DNA of 64,000 nt, from NCBI GenBank assembly GCA_965275915.1, contig CBDHYI010000007.1:1116001-1180000 (forward strand), read 5' to 3'. Shown piece after piece: positions 34,198 to 43,044 of this stretch; positions within the stretch are counted from its first letter, which is position 1, and the number at the start of each line of letters is the position of its first letter. This DNA comes from JBDWFY01 sp965275915 (GTDB lineage: Bacteria; Pseudomonadota; Alphaproteobacteria; Rhizobiales; Stappiaceae). Made by a program: the position numbers and the translations under genes. The notes beneath the pieces are model-generated. The model made no database searches, was not told the origin of the DNA, and saw nothing but the letters and a program-made list of their open reading frames with translations.

Positions 34198-34521
34198 ATG
34201 AAAAAATCACTGGCGACGTTCGCGGTGGCGGGGCTGCTCGGTGCAGCCGCTGCGGCGGCTGAAACAGCTCAGACCGGCATCGCCGCCGGTCACCCTTATG
34301 CCGGGATGTGGGTGACCGAGGACGGCCATATCCGCCACGAGCTCCTTCCCAACGGCCGTTACGTGGAAGCGCGCGGAACGCGGGAACGCGCCTATACCGG
34401 TCGCTACGAAATCCAAGGCAACCACATAGACTACTGGGACGACACCGGCTTCACCGCCGACGGGGAATTCATCGACGGTGTTCTCTACCATGCCGGGATG
34501 GTCCTTTACCGAAGAGATTAG
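34198..34521 (+). CDS. Exported Atu4866-domain protein
   Basis: Protein of 107 aa. A signal peptide (FAVAGLLGAAAAAAE) is followed by a compact beta-rich domain: YAGMWVTEDGHIRHELLPNG, YTGRYEIQGNHIDYWDDTGF, ADGEFIDGVLYHAGMVLYR. This pattern is that of the Atu4866 family, often found next to SDR and NTF2-like genes. Function unknown. AAGGAG lies upstream of the ATG. Confidence 0.82.
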   Translation: MKKSLATFAVAGLLGAAAAAAETAQTGIAAGHPYAGMWVTEDGHIRHELLPNGRYVEARGTRERAYTGRYEIQGNHIDYWDDTGFTADGEFIDGVLYHAGMVLYRRD

Positions 34522-34524
34522 GGT

Positions 34525-34662
34525 GTGGACCTTCGAGGCGATTTTCCGAGCCATCCCGATGATATTTTCAAACAGCTTGAGGCGCGGGACGTGATATTGA
34601 AATCGCTCGAAGAGTTACCTGTGGAGCGCTCCGACAACCTCCCCAAGCTCGAAAATGCATAA
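34525..34662 (+). pseudogene. Short coding-like remnant (45 codons)
   Basis: Starting at a GTG 3 bp after the Atu4866-like gene there is an open frame ending in taa (SHPDDIFKQLEARDVILKSL...LPKLENA). Its composition looks protein-like rather than random, but there is no family I can name and no ribosome-binding site. It may be the tail of a lost gene or chance. Confidence 0.3.
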
Positions 34663-34778
34663 GAGCCAATGTCAGTTTTGAACCCTTTGCGGCCGTTCAC
34701 TTGAACCCAGCTCCGTAAGATGACATTCGAATAAGCAATCCTGCCAGGCTGCACCGTATCGAGAGGAGTCGATCTCCA

Positions 34779-35612
34779 GTGTATTCAGATCTGAATGAAT
34801 TCAATCGGAAACCCGAGCCATTTTCCCGTTACACAACCGATATGCTCTGGACCGATCCCTGGATCGCACAGCAAATGCTAAAAGTGCATCTGGACGAGAG
34901 CACTGACTTGGCATCGCGGAAGAGTCAGACCATCGACGGCATTGTGGGATGGTTTGACCGAAAGATCGGCCTGTCCGGCAAGAACGTCTGCGATTTGGGT
35001 TGTGGGCCGGGACTATATGCAGAGCGCATGGCGACAAGAGGTGCTAGGGTGATTGGCGTCGATTTCTCGACCGTTTCACTCGACTATGCGAGGTCCGAAG
35101 CCGCCGCCCATAATCTGGATATCGAATACCGAAAAGCAGACTATCTGATCGACGATCTACCCAAAGAACAAGATTTCGTCAGCCTGATCTGGTGCGATTT
35201 CTGCACGCTCCCACCCGAGAAGCGACGCATCCTTCTGGAGCGGATTAAAGAAATGCTGAAGCCCGGCGGGAGATTCGTTTTCGATGTGTCGACCACGCAG
35301 CAATTCGAGAAACGGCGTGAGGACATGACCTACGGTCGCCGCCCCATGGGAGACTTTTGGTCACCGGATGACCACTTCGGTTTCCAGACCACCTTTCTCT
35401 ACAATCAGGATAAGATCGCCCTGGACCGTTATCTGATCGTTGCGCCGGAACGTCGGTTCGAGATTTTCAATTGGATGCAGTATTTTGATCCCAAGATGAT
35501 CTCGAGCGAAGTACACGAAGCCGGCCTGGCCGTAGAAGACGTTCTTGATGTCATGACCGGAGAGCCCTGGACGCCGGAGGCGGGAGAAATTGCAGTTGTT
35601 TCACGTGTGTAA
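34779..35612 (+). CDS. Class I SAM-dependent methyltransferase
   Basis: Protein of 277 aa with SAM motifs VCDLGCGPGLYAERMATRGA, VIGVDFSTVSLDYAR, and post-motif LIWCDFCTLPPEKR, then MLKPGGRFVFDVST. The start is a GTG with GAGGAG upstream. It most resembles general small-molecule methyltransferases; substrate unknown. The 311 bp after it (35613-35923) show no gene or clear regulatory feature. Confidence 0.85.
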   Translation: MYSDLNEFNRKPEPFSRYTTDMLWTDPWIAQQMLKVHLDESTDLASRKSQTIDGIVGWFDRKIGLSGKNVCDLGCGPGLYAERMATRGARVIGVDFSTVSLDYARSEAAAHNLDIEYRKADYLIDDLPKEQDFVSLIWCDFCTLPPEKRRILLERIKEMLKPGGRFVFDVSTTQQFEKRREDMTYGRRPMGDFWSPDDHFGFQTTFLYNQDKIALDRYLIVAPERRFEIFNWMQYFDPKMISSEVHEAGLAVEDVLDVMTGEPWTPEAGEIAVVSRV

Positions 35613-35923
35613 ACTCTGCTTCTATTGCGGTTTGGAGTGTAAATCTGCTTCGTCCGGCGTACCGGCCGTTCAGCAGGCGGCTGATTAAAGAGCCCAACAT
35701 ACGCCGATGGGATAAATCAGACGCTCAATGTTGATTTGGAAGAATGTGATGGGGTGTCTCCGGAACAGTCATCTCTCCAAGAAACGCTATAGCTTTATGT
35801 AAATGGCGGGCCCCGTGAGATGAGAATGCGAACTGTTTCTTCGCTATTGCGCTGCGATCAGAATGAATGCCGTTCGCCATTCGTCGCCACGCGGGGGACT
35901 CTGAGCGGGAGCAATGACGGGCG

Positions 35924-36958
35924 CTATCCTGCCGCCCCGTCGCAAAGAGATCGTCTACGAAACTCGTTCGGGGACTGACCGGTCCAGCGCTTGAACGCGC
36001 GCGAGAAAGAAGCCGGATCTGAAAAACCCACCAGATAGGCGGTCTCGTTGACGGAAGCCGATCGCCCGTCGAGGTATGATTTGGAGACCCGTTCGCGCAA
36101 GGCGTCGAGAACGTCGGTGAAGGTCGTGCCCTCGTCCTTCAGTTTCCGGAAGAGGGTTTGGCGACTGCAGCCCAGTTTCCTCGCGATGGTGTCAGCGCTC
36201 AGATCACCTTCGTGAAGGATCGGCAACAGCAGGGCCTCGACACGTCCCTTCAGGGTCTTGACGGCCTCCATATCATTAAGCAGTCCCTCGGCATGCTTGG
36301 TGAGGACGCCGAAAACATATCGCGGCGCCTGTGCGACCTCCCACCCCGTGATCTCGGGATGAAGCTCCAACGCGTTCCAATCGGCGCCGAAATGAACGGG
36401 GCACTGAAAGATCCTCTCATACTCGGCAGCATAGGCGGGAGCGGCATAGGTGACATGAACCGCGAGAACGTGGGGTTGCGACAGGAAGCGCCGCGGCCCG
36501 CAGACCAGGCTGCCAAAGGCGATTTCGGTCAGTTCCGGAACGGCGTTCGCGCGCCGCATCCGGTCGACCATGAACAGTTTGCCGCTTCTATGGCAGAGCT
36601 CGAAACGGGGACCGTCGGCTATGTCTTCGAAGTCGGCCGCCAGACGCCCGTACCGTTGCAATTGCAGAAACGCCTCGCCCATGGTCGCGGACGCTTCCAT
36701 GACAAGTCCGACGATCGAGACCTGCGAAATTCCGATTTCTTCGCTGAAATGCAGCGCGAGGGCGGGATCGTCCGTCATGACTTTGGCGACTCGCAAGAGT
36801 GCAACGTAGCGCTCCAGCGCAAGCCGGTTGTCCGGGTTCTCCAAGGTCCGCTCGTCAACACCCGCACGAACGGCCATGACCGACCGGTCACCCCCGCGGC
36901 TCGAGGCGAAGTCGAGGAGACCGGAGACGATGCCGGCGGAGACCGTCGATTGAGGCAT
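35924..36958 (-). CDS. AraC-family transcriptional regulator
   Basis: Protein of 344 aa. The N-terminal ~200 residues fit the arabinose-binding-like sensor of OruR/ArgR-type AraC proteins (IVSGLLDFASSRGGDRSVMA; LHFSEEIGISQVSIVGLVME). The C-terminal double helix-turn-helix is LSADTIARKLGCSRQTLFRK and NETAYLVGFSDPASFSRAFK followed by RWTGQSPNEFR. Start at 36958 because AGGAG lies 6-7 nt upstream. Divergent from the oxidoreductase gene at 37116, its likely target. Confidence 0.9.
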   Translation of the reverse strand: MPQSTVSAGIVSGLLDFASSRGGDRSVMAVRAGVDERTLENPDNRLALERYVALLRVAKVMTDDPALALHFSEEIGISQVSIVGLVMEASATMGEAFLQLQRYGRLAADFEDIADGPRFELCHRSGKLFMVDRMRRANAVPELTEIAFGSLVCGPRRFLSQPHVLAVHVTYAAPAYAAEYERIFQCPVHFGADWNALELHPEITGWEVAQAPRYVFGVLTKHAEGLLNDMEAVKTLKGRVEALLLPILHEGDLSADTIARKLGCSRQTLFRKLKDEGTTFTDVLDALRERVSKSYLDGRSASVNETAYLVGFSDPASFSRAFKRWTGQSPNEFRRRSLCDGAAG

Positions 36959-37115
36959 TCGCGTCTCCTGTGACGTTCGATCATGATCGTGCAACGGCCG
37001 ATCATGGCCGTAGCGTTGGCAACAAAGTATACCGTTCTGCGCCAAATCCGAAGGATGCTGTGGTGAGGCGCCGGGCATGCTGCGGGACAAAGCTCAAACT
37101 GGACGAAGGAACAAC

Positions 37116-38147
37116 ATGGTGCAAGCGACCGCCTATCATCGCATTGTGGTGCCGCGACGTGGCCCGCCCGAGGTCATGCAGTGGGTTGAGGACGACCTTC
37201 CCGCGCCGGCGGCGGGTGAAGCCCGTGTCAAGGTCGAGGCGGCAGGCGTGTCAGGCTACGACGTCATGCTGCGTGGCCACTGGTTTCCCGGTTTCACCAA
37301 GACGCCATATACGCCAGGCGAGGACATAGTCGGTGTCGTCGACGCCGTTGGCGCCGGTGTGACCGCCATCGCACCGGGTCAGAGAGTCGCCGGTTGGACT
37401 TTCGGTGATGCCGGCGGCTATGCCGAATATGTCTGCCGCCCGGCGGACCAGCTCGTACCGGTGCCAGCCAAACTCGATCCGGCCATCGCTGCCGCCTTGG
37501 TGACGAACTACCTGACCGCCTTCATAGCGTTGCACAAGACGGCCCAGGTGGCGCCGGGCGAACGCGCCTTGGTTCAGGGTGCGGCGGGCGGCGTGGGCTC
37601 CGCCCTGCTGCAGTTGGGAAAACTCGCGGGGCTCGGGACGTTCGGCACGGGCACCGGCGCCAGTTTGGAATTCATCGCAGCCAATGGCGCGGCCCCGATC
37701 GATTATCGTCGTGAGGATATAGTCGGCCGTATCCGGGAGTTGACCGGAGATGGTGTGGATGTCGTTATCGATTTGGTCGGAGGACCGAGGCAGCTCTGGC
37801 GCTCCTATCGGTGTCTCCGCCGCGGCGGACGTCTGCTCATGCTCGGCATGGCGGGCGTCGCCCGGTCGGGTGTTGGGATTATCCCGCCAAGCCTCATGGT
37901 CGTTGGTGCGCTGGCGATGTGGCCGGACGGCAGGCGCACTCCGATGTCGCCGAGCATGTCGAGTTATCCGGTCCGACATCTCGACTGGTACCGCGAAATG
38001 CTGTCGGAGCTCCTCGCCATGATCGCCGACGGCCGCCTTGCACCTGCTGTGACGGCGCAGGTGCCTCTGCGCGAGGCCGCCCGCGCCCATTCGTTGCTTG
38101 AACGGGGAGGGCAAACGGGAAAGATCGTGCTGATCGCCAAGGGTTGA
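37116..38147 (+). CDS. Zinc-independent MDR / quinone oxidoreductase-like enzyme
   Basis: Protein of 343 aa, medium-chain dehydrogenase/reductase fold. N-terminal GroES-like domain (KVEAAGVSGYDVMLRGHWFP, PGEDIVGVVDAVGAGV) and Rossmann domain (GERALVQGAAGGVGSALLQL; VDVVIDLVGG). The structural-zinc Cys cluster is absent, as in the quinone oxidoreductase subgroup. AAGGA is 5 nt before the ATG. Divergent from the AraC gene; probably induced through it. Confidence 0.9.
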   Translation: MVQATAYHRIVVPRRGPPEVMQWVEDDLPAPAAGEARVKVEAAGVSGYDVMLRGHWFPGFTKTPYTPGEDIVGVVDAVGAGVTAIAPGQRVAGWTFGDAGGYAEYVCRPADQLVPVPAKLDPAIAAALVTNYLTAFIALHKTAQVAPGERALVQGAAGGVGSALLQLGKLAGLGTFGTGTGASLEFIAANGAAPIDYRREDIVGRIRELTGDGVDVVIDLVGGPRQLWRSYRCLRRGGRLLMLGMAGVARSGVGIIPPSLMVVGALAMWPDGRRTPMSPSMSSYPVRHLDWYREMLSELLAMIADGRLAPAVTAQVPLREAARAHSLLERGGQTGKIVLIAKG

Positions 38148-38352
38148 CACATCGCCATCGGCTGAGTTGGCGGGGCACCCCCGTCGTTTGCCTCGGGCCG
38201 GTGTCGGGCCGATTGCAGCGCGATCCCACCTCGTTTCCGGGGTCGCCCGCAAGCCCCGAACCGGCCCCAAAACCCATTCACTCCGGAGGACGCGTTAACA
38301 ATCTCTCCGGAACAAATGTAAACCATGTGACTGGAACAGAGCCGTGGGTAAT

Positions 38353-38442
38353 TGGCGGAGAGACAGGGATTCGAACCCTGGGTACTGTTACCAGCACAAC
38401 GGTTTTCGAGACCGCCCCGTTCGACCACTCCGGCACCTCTCC
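38353..38442 (-). tRNA. tRNA-Ser (anticodon CGA)
   Basis: On the minus strand: acceptor GGAGAGG paired with TCTCTCC, long variable arm, T-arm CAGGGTTCGAATCCCTG, anticodon loop CTCGAAA giving CGA for the codon TCG. Discriminator G and an encoded CCA at 38353-38355. The flanks (38148-38352; 38443-38837) show no gene; the latter should hold the rplU promoter. Confidence 0.95.
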
Positions 38443-38837
38443 GCGATAAAGGCCGTGGTCATGCCGATCAGGCTTAAGGTGGCGCGGACCATACACAGGG
38501 GGTTTGCCGCGCACAAGAGGTGCTGGACACAAAGATTCTGCGTTCACCCCGTGCGATTGTCTGATACCGGCCTGCCGGAGAGCATCCTCACGGAATCGCT
38601 GTTGTTTCGCCGCAACTCATTCGCGCATTTGGACGTCTTTTTTGTTCGCTCATGGATTGACTTTATGCGGCCCATCCGTATATTTCGCGCGGTTGATCAG
38701 GCGGACATACTCCGCCTAACGCGCTGCCCGAGGCTCCCGGACGCTCCATCTCGCTTGAAACGCTTAGCGAAGTTCGTCGCCAAAGACCGCTTTTTGCGGC
38801 GCCGAAGGGTGCGCTTAAAATGATAAGGAATTGCGAG

Positions 38838-39542
38838 ATGTTCGCAGTGATTAAAACTGGCGGTAAGCAATACCGCGTGACCGCAGATGATATTCTGAAG
38901 GTCGAAAAGGTCGAAGCCGAAGCCGGCGACACGGTCACATTTGACGACGTGTTAATGGTCGGTAACGACAAGGATGTTACAGTCGGAGCACCGATGGTGG
39001 ATGGCGCCAGCGTTGCTGCGGAGGTGGTCGAGCAGGGCAGAAGCCGCAAGATCATCGTTTTCAAGAAACGCCGTCGCAAGAATTCGCGCCGCCGGAACGG
39101 CCATCGCCAGATGCTGACAACCGTTCGCATCACCGATATCCTGACCGGTGGGGCAAAGCCGGCCAAAAAGGCCGCTCCGAAGAAAGCCGCGGCAAAAGCG
39201 GAAAAGCCGGCCGAGGCAAAAGCGGACGCTCCGAAAAAGGAGAAGCCAAAGGCTGAAAAGCCGGCGGCCGCAAAGAAGGAAGAAGCGAAGGCTGCAGACG
39301 ACGGCGGGATCAAGGCGCTGTTCACCGCACCTGAAGGGGAAAAGGACGATCTGAAAAAGATCTCCGGTGTGGGCCCCGTGCTTGAGAAAAAACTGAACGC
39401 CCTTGGCATTACCACATTTGCCCAGGTCGCGGCGTTCACGGAAGAAGATATCGCGCGGGTTGACGAGGCATTGAGCTTCAAAGGCCGCATTGAACGTGAT
39501 AGTTGGCTCGATCAGGCGAAAGCCCTGGACGCCGAGAAGTAA
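38838..39542 (+). CDS. rplU: 50S ribosomal protein L21 with C-terminal HhH extension
   Basis: Protein of 234 aa, over twice the usual ~103. Residues 1-~102 are L21 (MFAVIKTGGKQYRVTADDIL; RRRKNSRRRNGHRQMLTTVR). Then comes a low-complexity Ala/Lys/Glu linker (about 105-165) and a helix-hairpin-helix-like module (DLKKISGVGPVLEKKLNALG, ITTFAQVAAFTEEDIARVD). Such an extension is known in alphaproteobacterial L21. The start at 38838 is the L21 N-terminus; the upstream in-frame ATG would add six residues. Followed by rpmA after 26 bp. Confidence 0.95.
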   Translation: MFAVIKTGGKQYRVTADDILKVEKVEAEAGDTVTFDDVLMVGNDKDVTVGAPMVDGASVAAEVVEQGRSRKIIVFKKRRRKNSRRRNGHRQMLTTVRITDILTGGAKPAKKAAPKKAAAKAEKPAEAKADAPKKEKPKAEKPAAAKKEEAKAADDGGIKALFTAPEGEKDDLKKISGVGPVLEKKLNALGITTFAQVAAFTEEDIARVDEALSFKGRIERDSWLDQAKALDAEK

Positions 39543-39568
39543 GACGGACGAAAGACGAGGAAAACGAT

Positions 39569-39838
39569 ATGGCTCATAAGAAGGCAGGCGGTTCATCCCG
39601 CAACGGTCGCGATTCAGCCGGTCGCCGTCTTGGCGTCAAGAAGTACGGCGGCGAAAGCGTCATTCCCGGCAACATCATCGTGCGGCAACGCGGCACGAAA
39701 TGGCATCCGGGCGAAGGCGTCGGTATCGGCAAAGATCATACGATTTTTGCGACCACTGAAGGCAAAGTGACCTTCCGCGCCAAGGCCAACGGCCGCACAT
39801 ATATTTCCGTGGTTCCGGTGATGGAAGCAGCGGAGTAG
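39569..39838 (+). CDS. rpmA: 50S ribosomal protein L27
   Basis: Protein of 89 aa, standard L27: MAHKKAGGSSRNGRDSAGRR, LGVKKYGGESVIPGNIIVRQ, then WHPGEGVGIGKDHTIFA. The basic N-terminal tail reaches the peptidyl transferase centre. A GAGGAA-type ribosome-binding site precedes the ATG at 39569. A terminator follows 75 bp downstream. Confidence 0.98.
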   Translation: MAHKKAGGSSRNGRDSAGRRLGVKKYGGESVIPGNIIVRQRGTKWHPGEGVGIGKDHTIFATTEGKVTFRAKANGRTYISVVPVMEAAE

Positions 39839-39912
39839 CATCGGCAAATGATCTTCAAATCGCCGGTGTCCCAATGACCCGGCGGTTCAAAGAACCGGTC
39901 TGATGAAAAGAC

Positions 39913-39943
39913 AAGGGGAGTTGGGAAACCAACTCCCCTTTTT
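39913..39943 (+). terminator. Rho-independent terminator after rpmA
   Basis: Stem AAGGGGAGTTGG / CCAACTCCCCTT with a GAAA loop and a run of T. Textbook intrinsic terminator closing rplU-rpmA. Confidence 0.92.
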
Positions 39944-40039
39944 CGCATGTCGCGCACTAAGGGAGTCCAACATCAACACCCCCACTTTCTCGCCGTAAAC
40001 GGGGTATGGCAGATTTAACACCGAAGACCGGAGGGGGTC

Positions 40040-40627
40040 ATGGTTCTTGATCGTGAAGAAAGTACAGACGGGTTGGAGAGTTTAAGAACAGCACGGTTGG
40101 TTCTGGATAAGCCCAGGCACGACGATCTGCCGGATATCATCTACCTGGCAAACAACGCCAAGGTGGCCCACATGCTGGCCCATATGCCGCATCCCTACGG
40201 CATTGAGGATGGTCGGGAGTGGATTCGGCGCTCGCGCAGCGAAGAGCCCGGGTCTGCGACATTTGCCATCCGGCTTGCGACCACCGGCCGGCTGATCGGC
40301 GCCTGCGGCTACGGGGACCGCAACGACAACGGCGTCCCACAACTGGGTTACTGGATCGGAGAACCGTTCTGGGGAAACGGCTATGCGACCGAGGCCGCAC
40401 AGACGATCATTGATCACGCGTTTTCCGTCTCGAATCTGGATGAATTGTGGTGTTGCTGCCGAATGACGAATCCCGCATCGCGGCGCGTGATCGAAAAGTG
40501 CGGCTTTCAATATGCCGAAGTGGGAATCATCCGCTCTGTCGCTCTGGCCGGTACCGTTTCCGTTGAACGCTACCGTCTGGATGTCAAAGCATGGGCGGCC
40601 CTGAAACGATGGGGAGCTGCGTCATGA
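40040..40627 (+). CDS. GNAT N-acetyltransferase (RimJ/RimL-like), first of three
   Basis: Protein of 195 aa. Acetyltransf_3 pattern: RTARLVLDKPRHDDLPDIIY, ATTGRLIGACGYGDR, YWIGEPFWGNGYATEAAQTI (acetyl-CoA pyrophosphate loop) and NPASRRVIEKCGFQ. The stop overlaps the next GNAT start (ATGA). Position between rpmA and obgE is common in Rhizobiales. Acceptor unknown. Confidence 0.9.
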   Translation: MVLDREESTDGLESLRTARLVLDKPRHDDLPDIIYLANNAKVAHMLAHMPHPYGIEDGREWIRRSRSEEPGSATFAIRLATTGRLIGACGYGDRNDNGVPQLGYWIGEPFWGNGYATEAAQTIIDHAFSVSNLDELWCCCRMTNPASRRVIEKCGFQYAEVGIIRSVALAGTVSVERYRLDVKAWAALKRWGAAS

Positions 40628-41181
40628 GACGTATTGTCCTGACAACCGAGCGTCTTGTTCTGCGAGCCTTAACGGAACAGGACGCGCCCGCCATTCAGGC
40701 ACAGATCAGCGATTTTGATGTCGCAGGAAAGCTGGCACGCGTTCCCCATCCCTATCCGGATGGAGGCGCGCTGGATTTCATCCGCCGCAGCAGTGCAAAG
40801 GCGCCTGAAAAAGACGGATTCGACTTTGCAATTACCCTTAACGGCGCATTGATCGGAATGGTCAGCCTGCATGGTCAGGATCACCCCAATCACAGTGATG
40901 GCGCGCCGGGTATCGGATACTGGCTTGGAAAGTCCCATTGGGGGCACGGCTATATGACCGAGGCGGCCAGTGAAGCTTTGACCTGGATTTTTACCAAACT
41001 GGAACCGGACGTCGTTCGGGCCGGAGCCTTTTCTGACAATCCAGGCTCAATAAATGTGCTGACAAAATTGGGGTTTCGAAAAACCGGGCAGTCCATGCTC
41101 TATTGTCAGGCCCGCGACAGCGTCCTGCCTCATATCGATATGGAACTTCGCCGCACCCGTCGTCAGGGAGTCGCCGCATGA
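40624..41181 (+). CDS. GNAT N-acetyltransferase (RimJ/RimL-like), second of three
   Basis: Protein of 185 aa: RIVLTTERLVLRALTEQDAP, IGYWLGKSHWGHGYMTEAAS with the acetyl-CoA loop, and NPGSINVLTKLGFRKTG. The ATG at 40624 overlaps the preceding stop by 4 nt. Clearly a paralogue of its neighbours. A 39-codon frame continues after it from 41178 but has no support as a gene. Confidence 0.9.
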   Translation: MRRIVLTTERLVLRALTEQDAPAIQAQISDFDVAGKLARVPHPYPDGGALDFIRRSSAKAPEKDGFDFAITLNGALIGMVSLHGQDHPNHSDGAPGIGYWLGKSHWGHGYMTEAASEALTWIFTKLEPDVVRAGAFSDNPGSINVLTKLGFRKTGQSMLYCQARDSVLPHIDMELRRTRRQGVAA

Positions 41182-41289
41182 ACAATCATATCTTGCAAGG
41201 TCAAAACGGCTGGTTTTTGCGACGGAGACCGGTCCTGAAATTGGATAGGCCGCAAACTATTCGTGCCATCTTTAAAGGACGGACCTTCG

Positions 41290-41895
41290 ATGTCTGAGGA
41301 AATCTGTCAAAACCTGCCGGTCATTGAAACCGACCGGCTGGTTCTGCGTCCCCTTCGGCTCAGCGATGTCGATGCGATTGAGTCGATCGCGGGCCGGGAC
41401 TACGAAATCGCCCGATGGCTTTCCAGCTTTCAGTGGCCCTATGTACAGGGAAGTGTCGAGGCGTTTGTTTCCGAACTTGTGCGGAGTGATCCCCTGACCT
41501 GTGAAGCGGTGTTTGCCGTGACGGTTCAAGGAACCTTTGTCGGCGTTACCGCCATTGAAGGGCCCGGCGATTTGACCGATTTTCCCGAACATCCCTCCCT
41601 GGGCTACTGGATTGGCCGTTCTTTTCAGCGACGCGGAATAGCAACGGAGGCGGTCATCGCGGCCCTGAATTGGGCCTTTGAGGCGCACAATGCGCCTCAG
41701 GTCGGCGCCCGGGCTTTTCACAACAATGCCGCCTCCATCAGCCTTTTGACGAAACTTGGGTTTGTCGAAGCGGGCTCCGAAGTCAGATACTCAAAGGCGC
41801 TCAAGCGGAATATCGACAATATCGTGTTCTTGCTTAACCGCGAGACATTTGCGGTTCACAAGCGAACGGTGGAGGAACAGATGCCAATCAGCTGA
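41290..41895 (+). CDS. GNAT N-acetyltransferase (RimJ/RimL-like), third of three
   Basis: Protein of 201 aa: VIETDRLVLRPLRLSDVDAI, LGYWIGRSFQRRGIATEAVI (acetyl-CoA loop) and NNAASISLLTKLGFVEAG. The start at 41290 gives the family N-terminus with AAAGGA upstream. It lies 105 bp before obgE and may be cotranscribed with it. Confidence 0.9.
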   Translation: MSEEICQNLPVIETDRLVLRPLRLSDVDAIESIAGRDYEIARWLSSFQWPYVQGSVEAFVSELVRSDPLTCEAVFAVTVQGTFVGVTAIEGPGDLTDFPEHPSLGYWIGRSFQRRGIATEAVIAALNWAFEAHNAPQVGARAFHNNAASISLLTKLGFVEAGSEVRYSKALKRNIDNIVFLLNRETFAVHKRTVEEQMPIS

Positions 41896-42000
41896 TCTCC
41901 TGCCTGAACCGCTAAGGACTGTATTTCATCCCCTTTTTCGGGTATTCCGCCCCACGCATGACAAAACGACCAAAACCGGGTCAACACTGAAGAGACCGTT

Positions 42001-43044
42001 ATGAAATTTCTCGACCAGGCAAAGGTCTTTGTTCGATCAGGCGACGGCGGGGCCGGAAGCGTCAGTTTTCGTCGTGAAAAATATATCGAACATGGCGGAC
42101 CGGACGGTGGTGACGGCGGCAGGGGCGGCGACGTCTGGGTCGAGTGCGTCAATGGTCTGAATACTCTGATCGACTACCGGTATCAGCAACATTTCAAGGC
42201 CAAGACCGGCACACACGGAATGGGACGCAACCGGACCGGCGGCAAAGGTGCCGATATCACGCTGAAGGTCCCTGTCGGCACCCAGATCATGGAAGAGGAC
42301 AACGAGACCGTGCTCGCCGACCTGACGGAGGTCGGCGAGAAAGTACTGCTGCTTAAAGGCGGCAATGGCGGCTTTGGCAACGCACACTTCAAGTCCTCCA
42401 CCAATCAGGCCCCCCGCCATGCCAACCCCGGACTTCAGGGCGAGGAGAAGTGGATCTGGCTGCGCCTGAAGCTGATTGCCGATGCCGGTCTGGTCGGATT
42501 GCCCAACGCCGGAAAGTCCACGTTCCTTGCAAGCTGCACTGCAGCAAAACCCAAAATCGCCGATTATCCCTTCACGACGCTGCACCCAAATCTCGGCGTG
42601 GTGCGCATCGACGGTCGGGAGATGGTTATTGCCGACATACCCGGCCTGATCGAAGGCGCCCACGAGGGTGTCGGAATCGGCGACCGATTTCTGGGGCACG
42701 TGGAGCGGACGCGGGTTCTCCTGCATCTGATCGATTGCACCCAGGAAGACCCTGCTGAAGCCTATCGCATTGTCCGCAAGGAAATCGAGGCGTACGGCCA
42801 TGGGCTGGCTGAAAAACCCGAAATTGTCGCGTTGTCGAAAATTGACGCTCTCACTGAGACGGATCGGCCTGAAAAGACGAGCGCCCTTGAAACGGGCTTG
42901 GAGTCCGGGCCGATCATGCTCTCGGCGGCCTCCGGGGAAGGCATGGAGCAGGCACTTCGCATGCTCATGCGCGCCAGGGACACGGCCGACGGCGAACAGG
43001 AAGACGATCTGCCGACATCGGAAGAAGGGGGCTGGTATCCGTGA
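42001..43044 (+). CDS. obgE: GTPase Obg/CgtA
   Basis: Protein of 347 aa. The Gly-rich OBG domain (about 1-158: FVRSGDGGAGSVSFRREKYI; GPDGGDGGRGGDVW) precedes the G domain with P-loop GLPNAGKST, DIPGLIEGAHEG (switch II/G3) and SKID (G4). It acts in 50S subunit assembly and stress control. The short C-terminus is acidic. It overlaps proB by 4 nt (GTGA). Confidence 0.97.
   Translation: MKFLDQAKVFVRSGDGGAGSVSFRREKYIEHGGPDGGDGGRGGDVWVECVNGLNTLIDYRYQQHFKAKTGTHGMGRNRTGGKGADITLKVPVGTQIMEEDNETVLADLTEVGEKVLLLKGGNGGFGNAHFKSSTNQAPRHANPGLQGEEKWIWLRLKLIADAGLVGLPNAGKSTFLASCTAAKPKIADYPFTTLHPNLGVVRIDGREMVIADIPGLIEGAHEGVGIGDRFLGHVERTRVLLHLIDCTQEDPAEAYRIVRKEIEAYGHGLAEKPEIVALSKIDALTETDRPEKTSALETGLESGPIMLSAASGEGMEQALRMLMRARDTADGEQEDDLPTSEEGGWYP

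Noticed and set aside
38353..38442. The tRNA-Ser gene as attachment site of the island
   Set aside because: It lies more than 10 kb from the island and no tRNA 3' repeat was noticed at the island edges.
41178..41297. 39-codon frame after the second GNAT gene
   Set aside because: The ATGA overlap is tempting, but it is short, of unremarkable composition and runs into the third GNAT start.
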